Below, in pieces: positions 1 to 8,701 of a DNA stretch of 64,000 bases. Made by a program: the position numbers and the translations under genes. Where the stretch lies: positions 60,707 to 124,706 of the forward strand of contig PBTY01000022.1 of the NCBI GenBank assembly GCA_002729235.1. Reading direction: 5' to 3'. The DNA is from Rickettsiales bacterium (GTDB taxonomy: Bacteria; Bacteroidota; Bacteroidia; Cytophagales; Cyclobacteriaceae). Under the pieces are notes generated by a model that was not told the origin of the DNA, ran no database searches, and saw only the letters and a list, made by a program, of their open reading frames with translations. How positions within the stretch are numbered: position 1 is the first letter of the stretch; each line of letters begins with the position of its first letter.

Positions 1-2
1 GG

Positions 3-119
3 TTGGATGAATTGGTTACAGCTGCTAACGATAATGACGACAATATCAGCTTTACCGGAACCACAGGTACCTATAAGGTGACAATTGATTTTGAGAATAA
101 ATCGCTTTCATTAGAATAA
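3..119 (+). CDS. C-terminal fragment of a SusE/SusF-like surface glycan-binding protein (5' end outside window)
   Basis: An open frame enters from the left edge and ends at a TAA at 117-119, giving 38 residues. The tail, with a GTYKVTIDFEN stretch and a final SLSLE, resembles the last beta strands of SusE/SusF-type outer-membrane lipoproteins, which hold glycans at the surface for the SusCD importer. The following genes are GH53 and GH2 enzymes, and known Bacteroides galactan loci place such a binding protein directly before GH53 and GH2. The assignment rests on a short tail plus context, so the exact family is uncertain. A SusC/SusD pair would be expected further left. Confidence 0.55.
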   Translation: MDELVTAANDNDDNISFTGTTGTYKVTIDFENKSLSLE

Positions 120-133
120 ATCAAAGGTTAAGC

Positions 134-172
134 AGACTCGGAGGTGCATTTAAGGTATTTCCGAGTCTTTAA
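134..172 (+). terminator. Possible weak terminator or processing hairpin after the SusE/F-like gene
   Basis: A perfect 9-bp inverted repeat, AGACTCGGA at 134-142 and TCCGAGTCT at 160-168, encloses a 17-nt loop and is followed by TTAAAA. The U-run is short, so this may be partial termination or an mRNA-stability element that sets the level of the binding protein relative to the downstream enzymes. Confidence 0.35.
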
Positions 173-188
173 AACTCAACTTACATAA

Positions 189-1391
189 ATGACAAATCGG
201 CAAATGTTATATTCATTGATATTCTCCTTTCTTGTATTGATCGCTTGTGAAGATGAGCCAAGAAGAGGTGTGGATCCTGATGACAAAGAGGAGGAGGTGA
301 CTGTAGACAAGTTCTATTTTGGAGCTGACCTTTCCTATGTCAATCAGATATTGGATCATGGAGGGGTATACAAGGAAGCAGCAGATGAGAAATCACCCTA
401 TGAAATTTTTGCCGATCATGGGACTAACTTGGCCAGATTTAGGTTGTGGCACAATCCTGTTTGGACCAAAGAAGTCTATGAAAACGGCACTCAACTATAC
501 AATGATCTCTATGATGTTGAGAAGTCCATTCGTCTTGCAAAAGCGGAAGGGATGGATGTGTTGTTGGATTTTCATTATTCTGATGATTGGGCAGATCCAG
601 CTAAGCAACATGTTCCTGCCGCGTGGGTAAATATTACAGATATTGAGGTATTGGCCGATTCGATTTACAACTATACTTTTTCGGTTTTGAGCTATCTGGA
701 TGATAAAGGATTGATGCCTGAGATGGTCCAAATAGGTAATGAGACCAATTGTGGAATGATGCTTTCTGGTGGGAATGATGCTTTTCCTGAGATGAATGTA
801 TGTGAGTCTGGATGGTCGAATATGGGTATAGTCGTAAAAGCCGCAATCAAAGCAGTAAAAGCCGCTGCAGAAAATTCAACTGTGGATACTAAGATTGCTT
901 TTCACGTTGCAGACCCAGTCAATGTGGAATGGTGGTTTGATAAGTTAATGGAGCAGACGACTGATTTTGATTTTGTAGGGATATCCTACTATCCACTTTG
1001 GCACACTGGAGTTTCATTTAACCAACTGGAGGATCGAATCAAAGGATTCAAAGAGCGATTCAATAAAGAGATTATTATTCTAGAGACGGCTTATCCATGG
1101 ACCACAAATGGGGCCGATGATTACAACAATCTTTTTGGTGGAGAGTCACCCATTTCAGGATATCCGTACACTCTTGAAGGTCAAACCAGTTTTTTGGTTG
1201 AGCTAACACAAAAGCTCGTGGATGCTGGTGCTTCTGGAGTCGTGTATTGGGAGCCTGCATGGATTTCTTCACAAATGAAGGATCAGTGGGGAACAGGTTC
1301 TTCGTGGGAAAACAACACTTTTTTTGATTTTGAAGGAAATGTCATGACCAACATTGACTTCATGACTTACGACTATAGTTCAAATGAATAG
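189..1391 (+). CDS. GH53 arabinogalactan endo-beta-1,4-galactanase, lipoprotein
   Basis: Predicted endo-beta-1,4-galactanase that cuts the galactan backbone of pectic arabinogalactan I at the cell surface. Residues 1-20 form a lipoprotein signal with lipobox LIAC and Cys20 as the lipidated residue. The following acidic stretch (EDEP, DPDDKEEEE-like) is of the kind that promotes surface export in Bacteroidota. The GH-A barrel covers about 41-390. The family signatures FGADLSY (44-50) and RFRLWHNP (83-90) are present, with acid/base Glu185 in QIGNETN and nucleophile Glu299 in ILETAYP. The length of 400 aa is normal for the family. The stop overlaps the next gene's start by 8 bp, so it is co-transcribed with the GH2 gene. 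Confidence 0.93.
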   Translation: MTNRQMLYSLIFSFLVLIACEDEPRRGVDPDDKEEEVTVDKFYFGADLSYVNQILDHGGVYKEAADEKSPYEIFADHGTNLARFRLWHNPVWTKEVYENGTQLYNDLYDVEKSIRLAKAEGMDVLLDFHYSDDWADPAKQHVPAAWVNITDIEVLADSIYNYTFSVLSYLDDKGLMPEMVQIGNETNCGMMLSGGNDAFPEMNVCESGWSNMGIVVKAAIKAVKAAAENSTVDTKIAFHVADPVNVEWWFDKLMEQTTDFDFVGISYYPLWHTGVSFNQLEDRIKGFKERFNKEIIILETAYPWTTNGADDYNNLFGGESPISGYPYTLEGQTSFLVELTQKLVDAGASGVVYWEPAWISSQMKDQWGTGSSWENNTFFDFEGNVMTNIDFMTYDYSSNE

Positions 1392-3825
1392 AATTAAGAT
1401 AACTGTCTTCATACTTCTTCTAACTGTGACTGTTTTTGGGTTGTACGCCCAGCAGTCACAGCGGAAGAAAATCAACATCGACAAGGGATGGAAATTTGCT
1501 CTGGGTCATGCATCAGATCCAGTAAGGGATTTTAACTATGGTATAGCTAATGTCTTTGCAAAGTCAGGTAAGACAGAGGACACTCCAATGAATAAGGATT
1601 TTGTGGATTCTACCTGGAGGGTATTGAATTTACCTCATGATTGGGCAGTAGAGTTGCCATTTGTAGAAGTGGATAACTTCGATGTACAGTCTCATGGATA
1701 TAAGCCTGTAGGTGGATTATTCCCAGAGACGAGTGTCGGATGGTATAGAAAGGAGCTCTCTTTTGCAAAGGCTGATTCAGGTGCGCATTACGCTGTAACG
1801 TTTGATGGTATCTTCAGAGATGCTCAAGTATGGCTGAATGGTTTCTATCTGGGAAATAATGAAAGCGGTTACATGGGAGTGACCTATGATATCACCGATT
1901 ACATCACATTTGGTGAAACTAATTATCTAGTGGTTCGAGCAGATGCCACACAATATGAAGGCTGGTTTTATGAAGGAGCTGGTATCTATCGCCACGTATG
2001 GTTGGAGCAATTCAATAATTTGCACTTCAATAATGATGGAGGGGTGTTTGTTTATACTGAATTGTCTGATGAGAGTGCTACAGTTTTTGTGGAAACAGAA
2101 GTTGTCAATGAAACGCTAACTAATACGGCAGGTGAAGTGTATGTAGCAATCCTTGATAGGGAAGGAAGAGAAATAATCAAGTCAGCATCTAAGACTTTTG
2201 ATATTGCAGTTAATCAGAAAAGCTCTAAAAAATTTAGCCTAACATTAGAAAAGCCTAACCTATGGGATTTAGAAAATCCGTATCTGTATCGGGTCAAGGC
2301 GGTTTTAGTGTCACAGGGTATTCTTATCGACGAGCAAATTGAAAAATTTGGGGTGCGTTCCATTGAAATTGACACAAAGAGAGGAGTTCTACTAAATGGA
2401 AATCCAATCAAAATTCAAGGAACTAACAATCACCAGGATCATGCTGGAGTAGGCAGTGCATTGCCGGATTATCTACAGTATTATCGGATCAAGTTGCTCA
2501 AAGAAATGGGCTCTAATGCGTACCGTGCAAGCCACAATCCTCCAACTCCGGAATTGTTAGAAGCATGCGATAGTCTTGGGATGCTGGTACTGGATGAAAC
2601 AAGATTGCTTAATAGTAGTCCAGAGCATATGGATCAGTTTGAGAAATTGATTCGTCGAGATAGAAATCATCCTTCGGTTTTTATGTGGTGTATAGGTAAC
2701 GAGGAGGGTTGGATACAGCAGACAAGTGTTGGTAAACGATTAGCATTAACAATGTTGGCCAAGCAGCAGGAGTTAGACCCAACCAGAACAAGTACTTATG
2801 CCGCTGACCTGGCCAATGTATATAATGGAATCAACACCGTGATACCTATTAGAGGGTTTAATTATCGTGAGTTTGGCATGGTACCCTATCACAAAGATCA
2901 TCCTAACCAACCGGTTATAGGAACTGAGATGGGAAGTACGGTAACTACCAGGGGGATTTACCAGGTAGACAGTGTTAAAGGTTACCTACCTGATCAGGAT
3001 ATGAGTCATCCTTGGTGGGCATCTCTAGCTGAAGACTGGTGGCCAATTGCCGCTGACAATGATTGGTTGCTTGGTGGGTTTATTTGGACTGGATTTGATT
3101 ATCGTGGAGAACCAACTCCGTTTAGCTGGCCAAATGTGAATTCCCATTTTGGTGTGATGGACGTTTGTGGTTTCCCTAAGAACCTTTACTACTACTACCA
3201 ATCATGGTGGTCTAAAGAAGATGTGCTACACATCTCTCCACATTGGAACTGGACTGGAAAAGAAGGAGAGAAAATAGATGTATGGGTGAATAGCAATGCT
3301 GACAAAGTGGAATTGTTTCTCAATGGCAAGAGTCTGGGCACAAAGAAAATGCAATCAAATAGTCACCTGCAGTGGGAAGTGGAATATCAGCCAGGAGAAT
3401 TAAAGGCTGTAGCCACAAAAGGTAAGAGAACTTTTGAAACATCACAATTTACCACTGGAGCACCTGTAGGAATTAAACTGGTGGCAGATAAAGAAATCAT
3501 TCTGGCTGATGGTACGGATGCTACGGTTGTGAATGTGGTGGTAGTCGATAAAAATGGACGAGAAGTCCCAACGGCTAATAATCCAATACGATTTGAAATT
3601 GTGGGAGATGCGGAAATTATCGGAGTTGGTAATGGAGACCCGAGTTCTCACGAACCCGACAAATCTTATCGAAGATCTCTCTTCAATGGTAAAGGACAGA
3701 TGATTTTGCAATCGGGTGAAACAGCTGGAAAAGTTCTTGTAACAGCCACTTCGCCGGGGTTGAAGAAACATACCGTCACTATCAGGCAAGTAGATGCAAC
3801 CAAAAAGTTGATAGGAAAGCAATAA
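1384..3825 (+). CDS. GH2 beta-galactosidase-type exo-enzyme
   Basis: Glycoside hydrolase family 2 protein of 813 aa with a cleavable signal peptide (about 1-22, ending GLYAQ), so probably periplasmic. The domain order is the sugar-binding jelly roll (about 75-215), Ig-like domain (about 220-325) and TIM barrel (about 330-605). Then come a DUF4982-like domain (about 615-690, with VELFLNGKSLG) and a C-terminal Ig-like domain (about 692-800). The acid/base is Glu440 in IGNEEG and the nucleophile Glu515 in IGTEMGS. HNPPTPE (384-390) is a typical GH2 motif. In this context it would release galactose from galacto-oligosaccharides made by the upstream GH53 enzyme. It starts inside the GH53 gene (8-bp overlap) and its TAA shares one base with the next ATG. 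Confidence 0.9.
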   Translation: MNRIKITVFILLLTVTVFGLYAQQSQRKKINIDKGWKFALGHASDPVRDFNYGIANVFAKSGKTEDTPMNKDFVDSTWRVLNLPHDWAVELPFVEVDNFDVQSHGYKPVGGLFPETSVGWYRKELSFAKADSGAHYAVTFDGIFRDAQVWLNGFYLGNNESGYMGVTYDITDYITFGETNYLVVRADATQYEGWFYEGAGIYRHVWLEQFNNLHFNNDGGVFVYTELSDESATVFVETEVVNETLTNTAGEVYVAILDREGREIIKSASKTFDIAVNQKSSKKFSLTLEKPNLWDLENPYLYRVKAVLVSQGILIDEQIEKFGVRSIEIDTKRGVLLNGNPIKIQGTNNHQDHAGVGSALPDYLQYYRIKLLKEMGSNAYRASHNPPTPELLEACDSLGMLVLDETRLLNSSPEHMDQFEKLIRRDRNHPSVFMWCIGNEEGWIQQTSVGKRLALTMLAKQQELDPTRTSTYAADLANVYNGINTVIPIRGFNYREFGMVPYHKDHPNQPVIGTEMGSTVTTRGIYQVDSVKGYLPDQDMSHPWWASLAEDWWPIAADNDWLLGGFIWTGFDYRGEPTPFSWPNVNSHFGVMDVCGFPKNLYYYYQSWWSKEDVLHISPHWNWTGKEGEKIDVWVNSNADKVELFLNGKSLGTKKMQSNSHLQWEVEYQPGELKAVATKGKRTFETSQFTTGAPVGIKLVADKEIILADGTDATVVNVVVVDKNGREVPTANNPIRFEIVGDAEIIGVGNGDPSSHEPDKSYRRSLFNGKGQMILQSGETAGKVLVTATSPGLKKHTVTIRQVDATKKLIGKQ

Positions 3826-6380
3826 TGAGAAAAGTAATAGTGATAGCAACACTACTGCTGACAGTAGCTGGGATTGGTGTGTTAATGGCACAGCCAAGTG
3901 TATATGTAGATGAGCAAGGTTTGATGCGCTGGACGGATACTAGGAAGGAAGTTCAGGGATTTGGAGTGAATTATACCGTTCCATTTGCGCATGCATATCG
4001 GTCTGCTCAGCAACTAGGAGTCGATCCAAAAGAAGTCATAGATGAGGATGTCTATCACTTTGCACGGTTAAGTTTTGATGCTTATCGAGTACATGTATGG
4101 GATACGCAAATAAGCGATTCCGTTGGTAATCTTTTGGAGAATGAACATCTGGAAGTCTTCGATTACATGCTGAAAAAGATGCAGGATAGAGGAATGAAGA
4201 TGCTAATCACACCAATAGCTTTTTGGGGCAATGGGTGGCCTGAACGAGACTCCTGGACTCCTGGGTTCTCGCATAAATATGGGAAAGACAATTGCTTGAC
4301 GAATGAGGAGGCTATCAAAGCTCAAGAAAAATATTTGATCCAGTTTTTGAATCATGTTAATCCATATACTGGAATGGCTTATAAAAATGACCCAAATATT
4401 GTGGCATTCGAAGTGAGTAATGAGCCGCATCATAGACAGTCTCCAGACTCTGTGAAGCTGTACGTGAAAAAAATGGTGGATGCAATGAAAAGCACAGGTT
4501 GTGAAAAGCCGATTTTTTACAATATCAGTCATGGCATTAATTACATGGATCAATATTTTGAAGTCGGAATAGATGGAGGCACATTCCAGTGGTATCCAAC
4601 GGGACTCGGAGCAGGAGAAGAATTGAAAGGTAATTTTCTTCCCCATGTGGATCATTATGAAATCCCATTTGCTGATCACACAAGTTTCAAAGGAGGAGCA
4701 AAAGTGGTTTATGAGTTTGATGCAGCAGATGTGGGAAGGTCATATATTTATCCGGCTATGGCCAGGAGTTTTAGGACTGCTGGTATTCAGTGGGCAACCC
4801 ATTTTGCTTATGATCCTACCTTTTTGGCATACGCCAATACCGAATACAATACCCATTACATGAATTTGCAATACACTCCACAGAAGGCCTTAGCACTCAA
4901 AATTGCCGGGGAGGTGTTTCACCAAATACCAGTATATACCGACTTTGGTCAATATCCTGCTAATTCAAATTTTGGTGATTTCTTGGTGAGTTATGAAAAG
5001 GACTTGGCCATAATGAACAGTGATGAAGAATTCATTTACACCAATCATAATGAGGCTGCTCCGAAAGACATTAAAAAGTTGAAAAGTATAGCAGGTTGGG
5101 GTAATTCTAAAGTTGTTAAGTATAATGGTACTGGAGCTTATTTCCTAGATGAAATTTCTAAAGGAATTTGGAGGTTGGAAGTGTTGCCCGATGCGGTATG
5201 GGTGAGTGACCCATTTGGAAAAAATAGTCTCGATAGAAAGTTGGCAGAGATTGTCTGGCAATCAAGGGAGATGTCAGTTGAGTTGCCTTCTTTGGGTGCT
5301 GATTTTAGCATTACACCAATCAACGATGGAAATTTGATGAAGCCGGAGGTGAGAGGAAATTCATTTACTATTGAACCAGGAACCTACCTTTTGGTAAGGA
5401 ATGGATTAAGATTGAAAATTGATCCAAATGGTTCCTGGAAGAATATCCGACTAAATGAATTTGTGGCTCATGAAGAGACTATTGATCAAATTTATGTTCT
5501 TCATGATCCAGTTGAGTTTGCAAATGAGGGTGAAGAGTTACAGGTGAAGGTAAAGGTGGTTAGTGATGAATTACCTGAAAAGGTAACTTTAGTAACTTAT
5601 GTTGGATGGAAACCAGTTAAGATCGAAATGTCAAAGAAGCACGGATTCGATTACAGTGCAACGATTCCTGCAGATTTATTGAAGAAAGGCGTCCTTAAAT
5701 ACTTCATAGAAGTAGATAATGAGGTTTTCCCCGAAGGAATCCATGCGTCAATCAGTGATTGGGACTTTGATTCTAAGCCTTTCGACGTGTCAGTGATTGC
5801 AGCTACAGAGCCACTTTACCTTTACAATGCCTTTCGGGATGAAGAGGAGGTCTCAAGAGAATGGAAGCCAGGATCTTTCATTTCTCCCTCAAGTCAACCC
5901 GATAGGGGGGAGTTAGTGTTGAAAATTGATCAATTATTTACACCTGATCCAGAGAATCCAGAAGGGAATCCAGTTTATGATTATTCTCTCAGATATAATT
6001 TCAAGCAACGAATTGAAGCTCGAAAAACCTCTTTGAGATCTTATGAAAAGCTAGTGCTTAATGGGCGAAATCTACAGGAAGGAGAAGTGCCTGTGCAGGT
6101 GGCGTTGATTATGAAAGATGCTTCTACTTATGGAGGAATAGTTAGGCTGAGTAGTAAGGGAGACTATTCCATTTCACTTGATGACTTAAAACCTGTTCAA
6201 ATGGTCACTCTTCCACGACCTTATCCCTCTTTTTTACCATATTATTTTGAAGGTAGTGCAGTATCTAAATTTGACATTGAGCAGGTTGAGACTGTTCAGA
6301 TATCACTGGGTCCAGGACTTTCCAAGGAAGTGCTCACGAGTTCATTTGAAATAGCAATAGAGAGTGTAAGGCTAGAGTAA
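3825..6380 (+). CDS. Clan GH-A (GH5-like) secreted glycoside hydrolase of uncertain family with long C-terminal region
   Basis: Predicted secreted hydrolase of 851 aa with a signal peptide of about 22 residues (VLMAQ). The N-terminal half looks like a clan GH-A (beta/alpha)8 barrel. A strand ends in FEVSNEP with candidate acid/base Glu200, and a later one in VVYEFDA with candidate nucleophile Glu297. Residues of about 540-851 are all-beta in character, probably accessory carbohydrate-binding or Ig modules. It is the third enzyme of a translationally coupled set (TAATG junction with the GH2 gene), so the substrate is probably a galactan-linked glycan. The specificity, and whether it belongs to GH5 or a neighbouring GH-A family, cannot be read from the sequence. 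No hairpin follows the stop. Confidence 0.72.
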   Translation: MRKVIVIATLLLTVAGIGVLMAQPSVYVDEQGLMRWTDTRKEVQGFGVNYTVPFAHAYRSAQQLGVDPKEVIDEDVYHFARLSFDAYRVHVWDTQISDSVGNLLENEHLEVFDYMLKKMQDRGMKMLITPIAFWGNGWPERDSWTPGFSHKYGKDNCLTNEEAIKAQEKYLIQFLNHVNPYTGMAYKNDPNIVAFEVSNEPHHRQSPDSVKLYVKKMVDAMKSTGCEKPIFYNISHGINYMDQYFEVGIDGGTFQWYPTGLGAGEELKGNFLPHVDHYEIPFADHTSFKGGAKVVYEFDAADVGRSYIYPAMARSFRTAGIQWATHFAYDPTFLAYANTEYNTHYMNLQYTPQKALALKIAGEVFHQIPVYTDFGQYPANSNFGDFLVSYEKDLAIMNSDEEFIYTNHNEAAPKDIKKLKSIAGWGNSKVVKYNGTGAYFLDEISKGIWRLEVLPDAVWVSDPFGKNSLDRKLAEIVWQSREMSVELPSLGADFSITPINDGNLMKPEVRGNSFTIEPGTYLLVRNGLRLKIDPNGSWKNIRLNEFVAHEETIDQIYVLHDPVEFANEGEELQVKVKVVSDELPEKVTLVTYVGWKPVKIEMSKKHGFDYSATIPADLLKKGVLKYFIEVDNEVFPEGIHASISDWDFDSKPFDVSVIAATEPLYLYNAFRDEEEVSREWKPGSFISPSSQPDRGELVLKIDQLFTPDPENPEGNPVYDYSLRYNFKQRIEARKTSLRSYEKLVLNGRNLQEGEVPVQVALIMKDASTYGGIVRLSSKGDYSISLDDLKPVQMVTLPRPYPSFLPYYFEGSAVSKFDIEQVETVQISLGPGLSKEVLTSSFEIAIESVRLE

Positions 6381-6409
6381 AGTTATTTTTCATCTATCCA
6401 ATGTCCCTG

Positions 6410-7324
6410 TCAGGTTAATTTGAATATTACGGGTAACACCATTCTTGTTGTTACTTTTTTTCCTTTATGAATGGCAGGGTTCCAGCCTTTTATTGATTTG
6501 ATTGCACGTAAAGCCTCTTCATCACATCCTCCTCCAATGCCTTTTGTGATTTTAGCTTCGGTTAATTCTCCTTTTTGTGTGATTAGAAATTGAATGTATA
6601 CATTGCCCTGAATACCTTGTTGACGGGCGGTTGTTGGATAATTCATTTCTCGAGCAATATTTTGATAGAATAGTCTCATTCCTCCCGAGTATTCTGCTGG
6701 AGTTTCAACATGCGAGTAAACTGTGTCCATTTCGTTTTTTCGAACTGTATAATATTCTACATATTGATTGTTTTTGATTACCATATGTTCAGTGAGAATG
6801 TTTCCTTCTCCCAATCTGGTGACTGACCCGGCCCCATTATTTAGCCATTCGACACCTTCTTCACTCCATAATTGTATGATTAATCGTTCTCCTTTCTCAT
6901 GCCTGTAGTGGTCTTTTGGATTTCCTGTTGGATAATAAACAATTTCATCTCCGGTGATTATACCAGCTTGATAAATTGCTTTCCTTGACAGGTTGCCGTT
7001 TTCGTGATACCACAATACCATTCCCTGAAATCTTAAGGGATCGACAGCAAAAACTTTTCCTCTATTCTGAATCTGGTTATTGGATAGGTAATGGTCATGA
7101 ACAAATAATTCACCATCTATACGTTCGAATGTTCTGTAGTATTTTGCATAAGATGAAATAGGCAAGACAGTGTTCCAGTTCGCATCAAAATAAGTTGTGT
7201 CATTTATGAAAGCTAATGGATCTTGACTTGTCTGCTGAACATTGATTTTTGGGTAACAGCTGGTGATCAAGATGATTAAAAGTGAATAAAGGCCTAATGT
7301 GTTAAAAGTATTTAGTTGAATCAT
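6410..7324 (-). CDS. Lipoprotein with YwqK/MORN-like repeats and C-terminal TonB domain
   Basis: I place the start at the ATG at 7322-7324 (304 aa). The longer frame to 7402 would run into the YihY gene, and this start gives a clean lipoprotein signal with lipobox ITSC (Cys23). Residues of about 115-165 show tyrosine/glycine-rich WYHENGN and YYPTGNP repeats typical of YwqK/MORN proteins. The last 80 or so residues are a TonB C-terminal fold: NYPTTARQQGIQGNVYIQF, a CDEEALRAI helix and a final VLPVIFKLT. Unlike a classical TonB it appears to have a lipid anchor rather than an N-terminal membrane helix, so how it could transduce energy is unclear. It is last in the mltG-thioesterase-yihY run. 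Confidence 0.72.
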   Translation of the reverse strand: MIQLNTFNTLGLYSLLIILITSCYPKINVQQTSQDPLAFINDTTYFDANWNTVLPISSYAKYYRTFERIDGELFVHDHYLSNNQIQNRGKVFAVDPLRFQGMVLWYHENGNLSRKAIYQAGIITGDEIVYYPTGNPKDHYRHEKGERLIIQLWSEEGVEWLNNGAGSVTRLGEGNILTEHMVIKNNQYVEYYTVRKNEMDTVYSHVETPAEYSGGMRLFYQNIAREMNYPTTARQQGIQGNVYIQFLITQKGELTEAKITKGIGGGCDEEALRAIKSIKGWNPAIHKGKKVTTRMVLPVIFKLT

Positions 7325-7337
7325 TATGGTGAGGTTA

Positions 7338-8294
7338 TTAATCTTTATCAATGTCATAGACTGTACTTGAAGCAGCTCGGTCGATACTGGCATTGAACTC
7401 AAAGCCCAACAGGAGAATAAACGACATAAGCCACTGCCAGATCATCAAAGCGATAAGTGCTCCGATGGATCCATAGACTTTGTTGTAAGTACCAAAATTA
7501 GCCACATAAAAAGAGAATCCGAATGAGACTAGCAAACATAGTGCTGTAGCAAGAATAGATCCCAGAGAAAAAAATCGCCATTTGTCGTGAATAGCTGGTC
7601 CCCAATAATAGATAGCTCCGGTGGCACTATAGAATATGATGAAAACAACTATAAATCGTAAAATAAGGATAATCCAGACCAGCAAATCTTCGGTTACCAC
7701 ACCAATCTCGACTACCCAGTTAAGCATGATTTGACCAACGATCAAAAAGATTACACCCACAATCAAGGCAAATGCTAATAGAATGGTCAAGAAAAGGGCA
7801 ATAATTCGTGTTTTGATGAAAGACCTATTTTCAACCGTTTTATAGCTCATATTGAAGGTCTGCATTAAAGAGTTTACGCCATTCGTGGCTAAGAACAATG
7901 CGAAGAGCACCCCAAATGACATCAGTCCCTCACGTCTTATTTGTGTAGTGTCGTATAGCGTTTCTGCCATCACCTCAAAAACAGTGTCTGGCATCACATC
8001 TTTTAAGAAATGAAGAATTTCACCCTGGCTTATAGATGGAATGAATTCATGGAGAAATGGAATTAATGTGAACAGGAATATGATGGCAGGGAATAGCGAT
8101 AAAGTGAAGTTAAAAGCTACTCCATACGCTCTGTCAAAGAGCTTATTGTCACCAACTTTATCAATAAATATGATCAGTATTCTGTAGAGAGATGCTTTAC
8201 CATGTCTGATTTTGATGGCGCGCAGCACCTTTATTAACCGGAGATACCAGCTTGTGTATAGAAGATGTTTATGTAGTTTTTCTCTTGTTCTCAC
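7338..8294 (-). CDS. YihY/BrkB-family inner-membrane protein
   Basis: 318-aa integral membrane protein with about six transmembrane segments after a short basic cytoplasmic N-terminus. The FDRAYGVAFNFTLSLFPAIIF-type first helix and the ALMIWQWLMSFILLLGFEFN segment near the C-terminus are recognisable YihY/BrkB family features. The biochemical role of this family is not settled. The early name ribonuclease BN was an error for this family. The start is a GTG at 8292-8294 whose last bases overlap the thioesterase TGA (GTGA), which indicates translational coupling. Confidence 0.85.
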   Translation of the reverse strand: MRTREKLHKHLLYTSWYLRLIKVLRAIKIRHGKASLYRILIIFIDKVGDNKLFDRAYGVAFNFTLSLFPAIIFLFTLIPFLHEFIPSISQGEILHFLKDVMPDTVFEVMAETLYDTTQIRREGLMSFGVLFALFLATNGVNSLMQTFNMSYKTVENRSFIKTRIIALFLTILLAFALIVGVIFLIVGQIMLNWVVEIGVVTEDLLVWIILILRFIVVFIIFYSATGAIYYWGPAIHDKWRFFSLGSILATALCLLVSFGFSFYVANFGTYNKVYGSIGALIALMIWQWLMSFILLLGFEFNASIDRAASSTVYDIDKD

Positions 8295-8698
8295 TGAAAA
8301 TAGGGTTCCAACAATTTCTGCATCTCTTCTGGCATCCTGGTAGGTCTGCCAGAGTCCATTTTAATGAATACTAGTTCCGTTTCTCCAGTGTTAATTAGTT
8401 CGCCGGCTTCATTGGTAACCTCGTACTGAAATAAAATTCGAGCCCTGGGCTTTTCTGGGATCGTTACTTTGATCGTTAAAAGATCATCGTATTTGCCTGG
8501 TTTGTGATATTTTACATTCAATGAAAGTACAGGCATACCAATGCCCATATCCTCCATTTTCTTGTAGGGAAAGCCCAGTGCTCTAAAAGCTTCAACTCGC
8601 GCTATCTCATAGTAAGTAGCATAGTTGCCATAGTATACATAACCCATCTGGTCAGTTTCTGCATACCTGACCCGGGTTTTTGCTTCATGTTGATACAT
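8291..8698 (-). CDS. YbgC-type acyl-CoA/acyl-ACP thioesterase (hotdog fold)
   Basis: 135-aa single-domain hotdog protein. The VRYAETDQMGYVYYGNYATYYE-type segment (about 10-30) contains the 4-hydroxybenzoyl-CoA thioesterase family signature with the catalytic Asp16. The central GFPYKKMEDMG and C-terminal TGETELVFI strands fit YbgC. Members hydrolyse short or medium acyl-CoA or acyl-ACP thioesters. It follows mltG by 3 bp and overlaps yihY by 4 bp. A general housekeeping role is more likely than a link to the distant lipid locus. Confidence 0.85.
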   Translation of the reverse strand: MYQHEAKTRVRYAETDQMGYVYYGNYATYYEIARVEAFRALGFPYKKMEDMGIGMPVLSLNVKYHKPGKYDDLLTIKVTIPEKPRARILFQYEVTNEAGELINTGETELVFIKMDSGRPTRMPEEMQKLLEPYFQ

Positions 8699-8701
8699 TA
8701 A

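Noticed and set aside
3442..4679. Two minus-strand frames of about 150 aa
   Set aside because: Both are antisense to the GH2 and GH-A genes and have no domain or start context.
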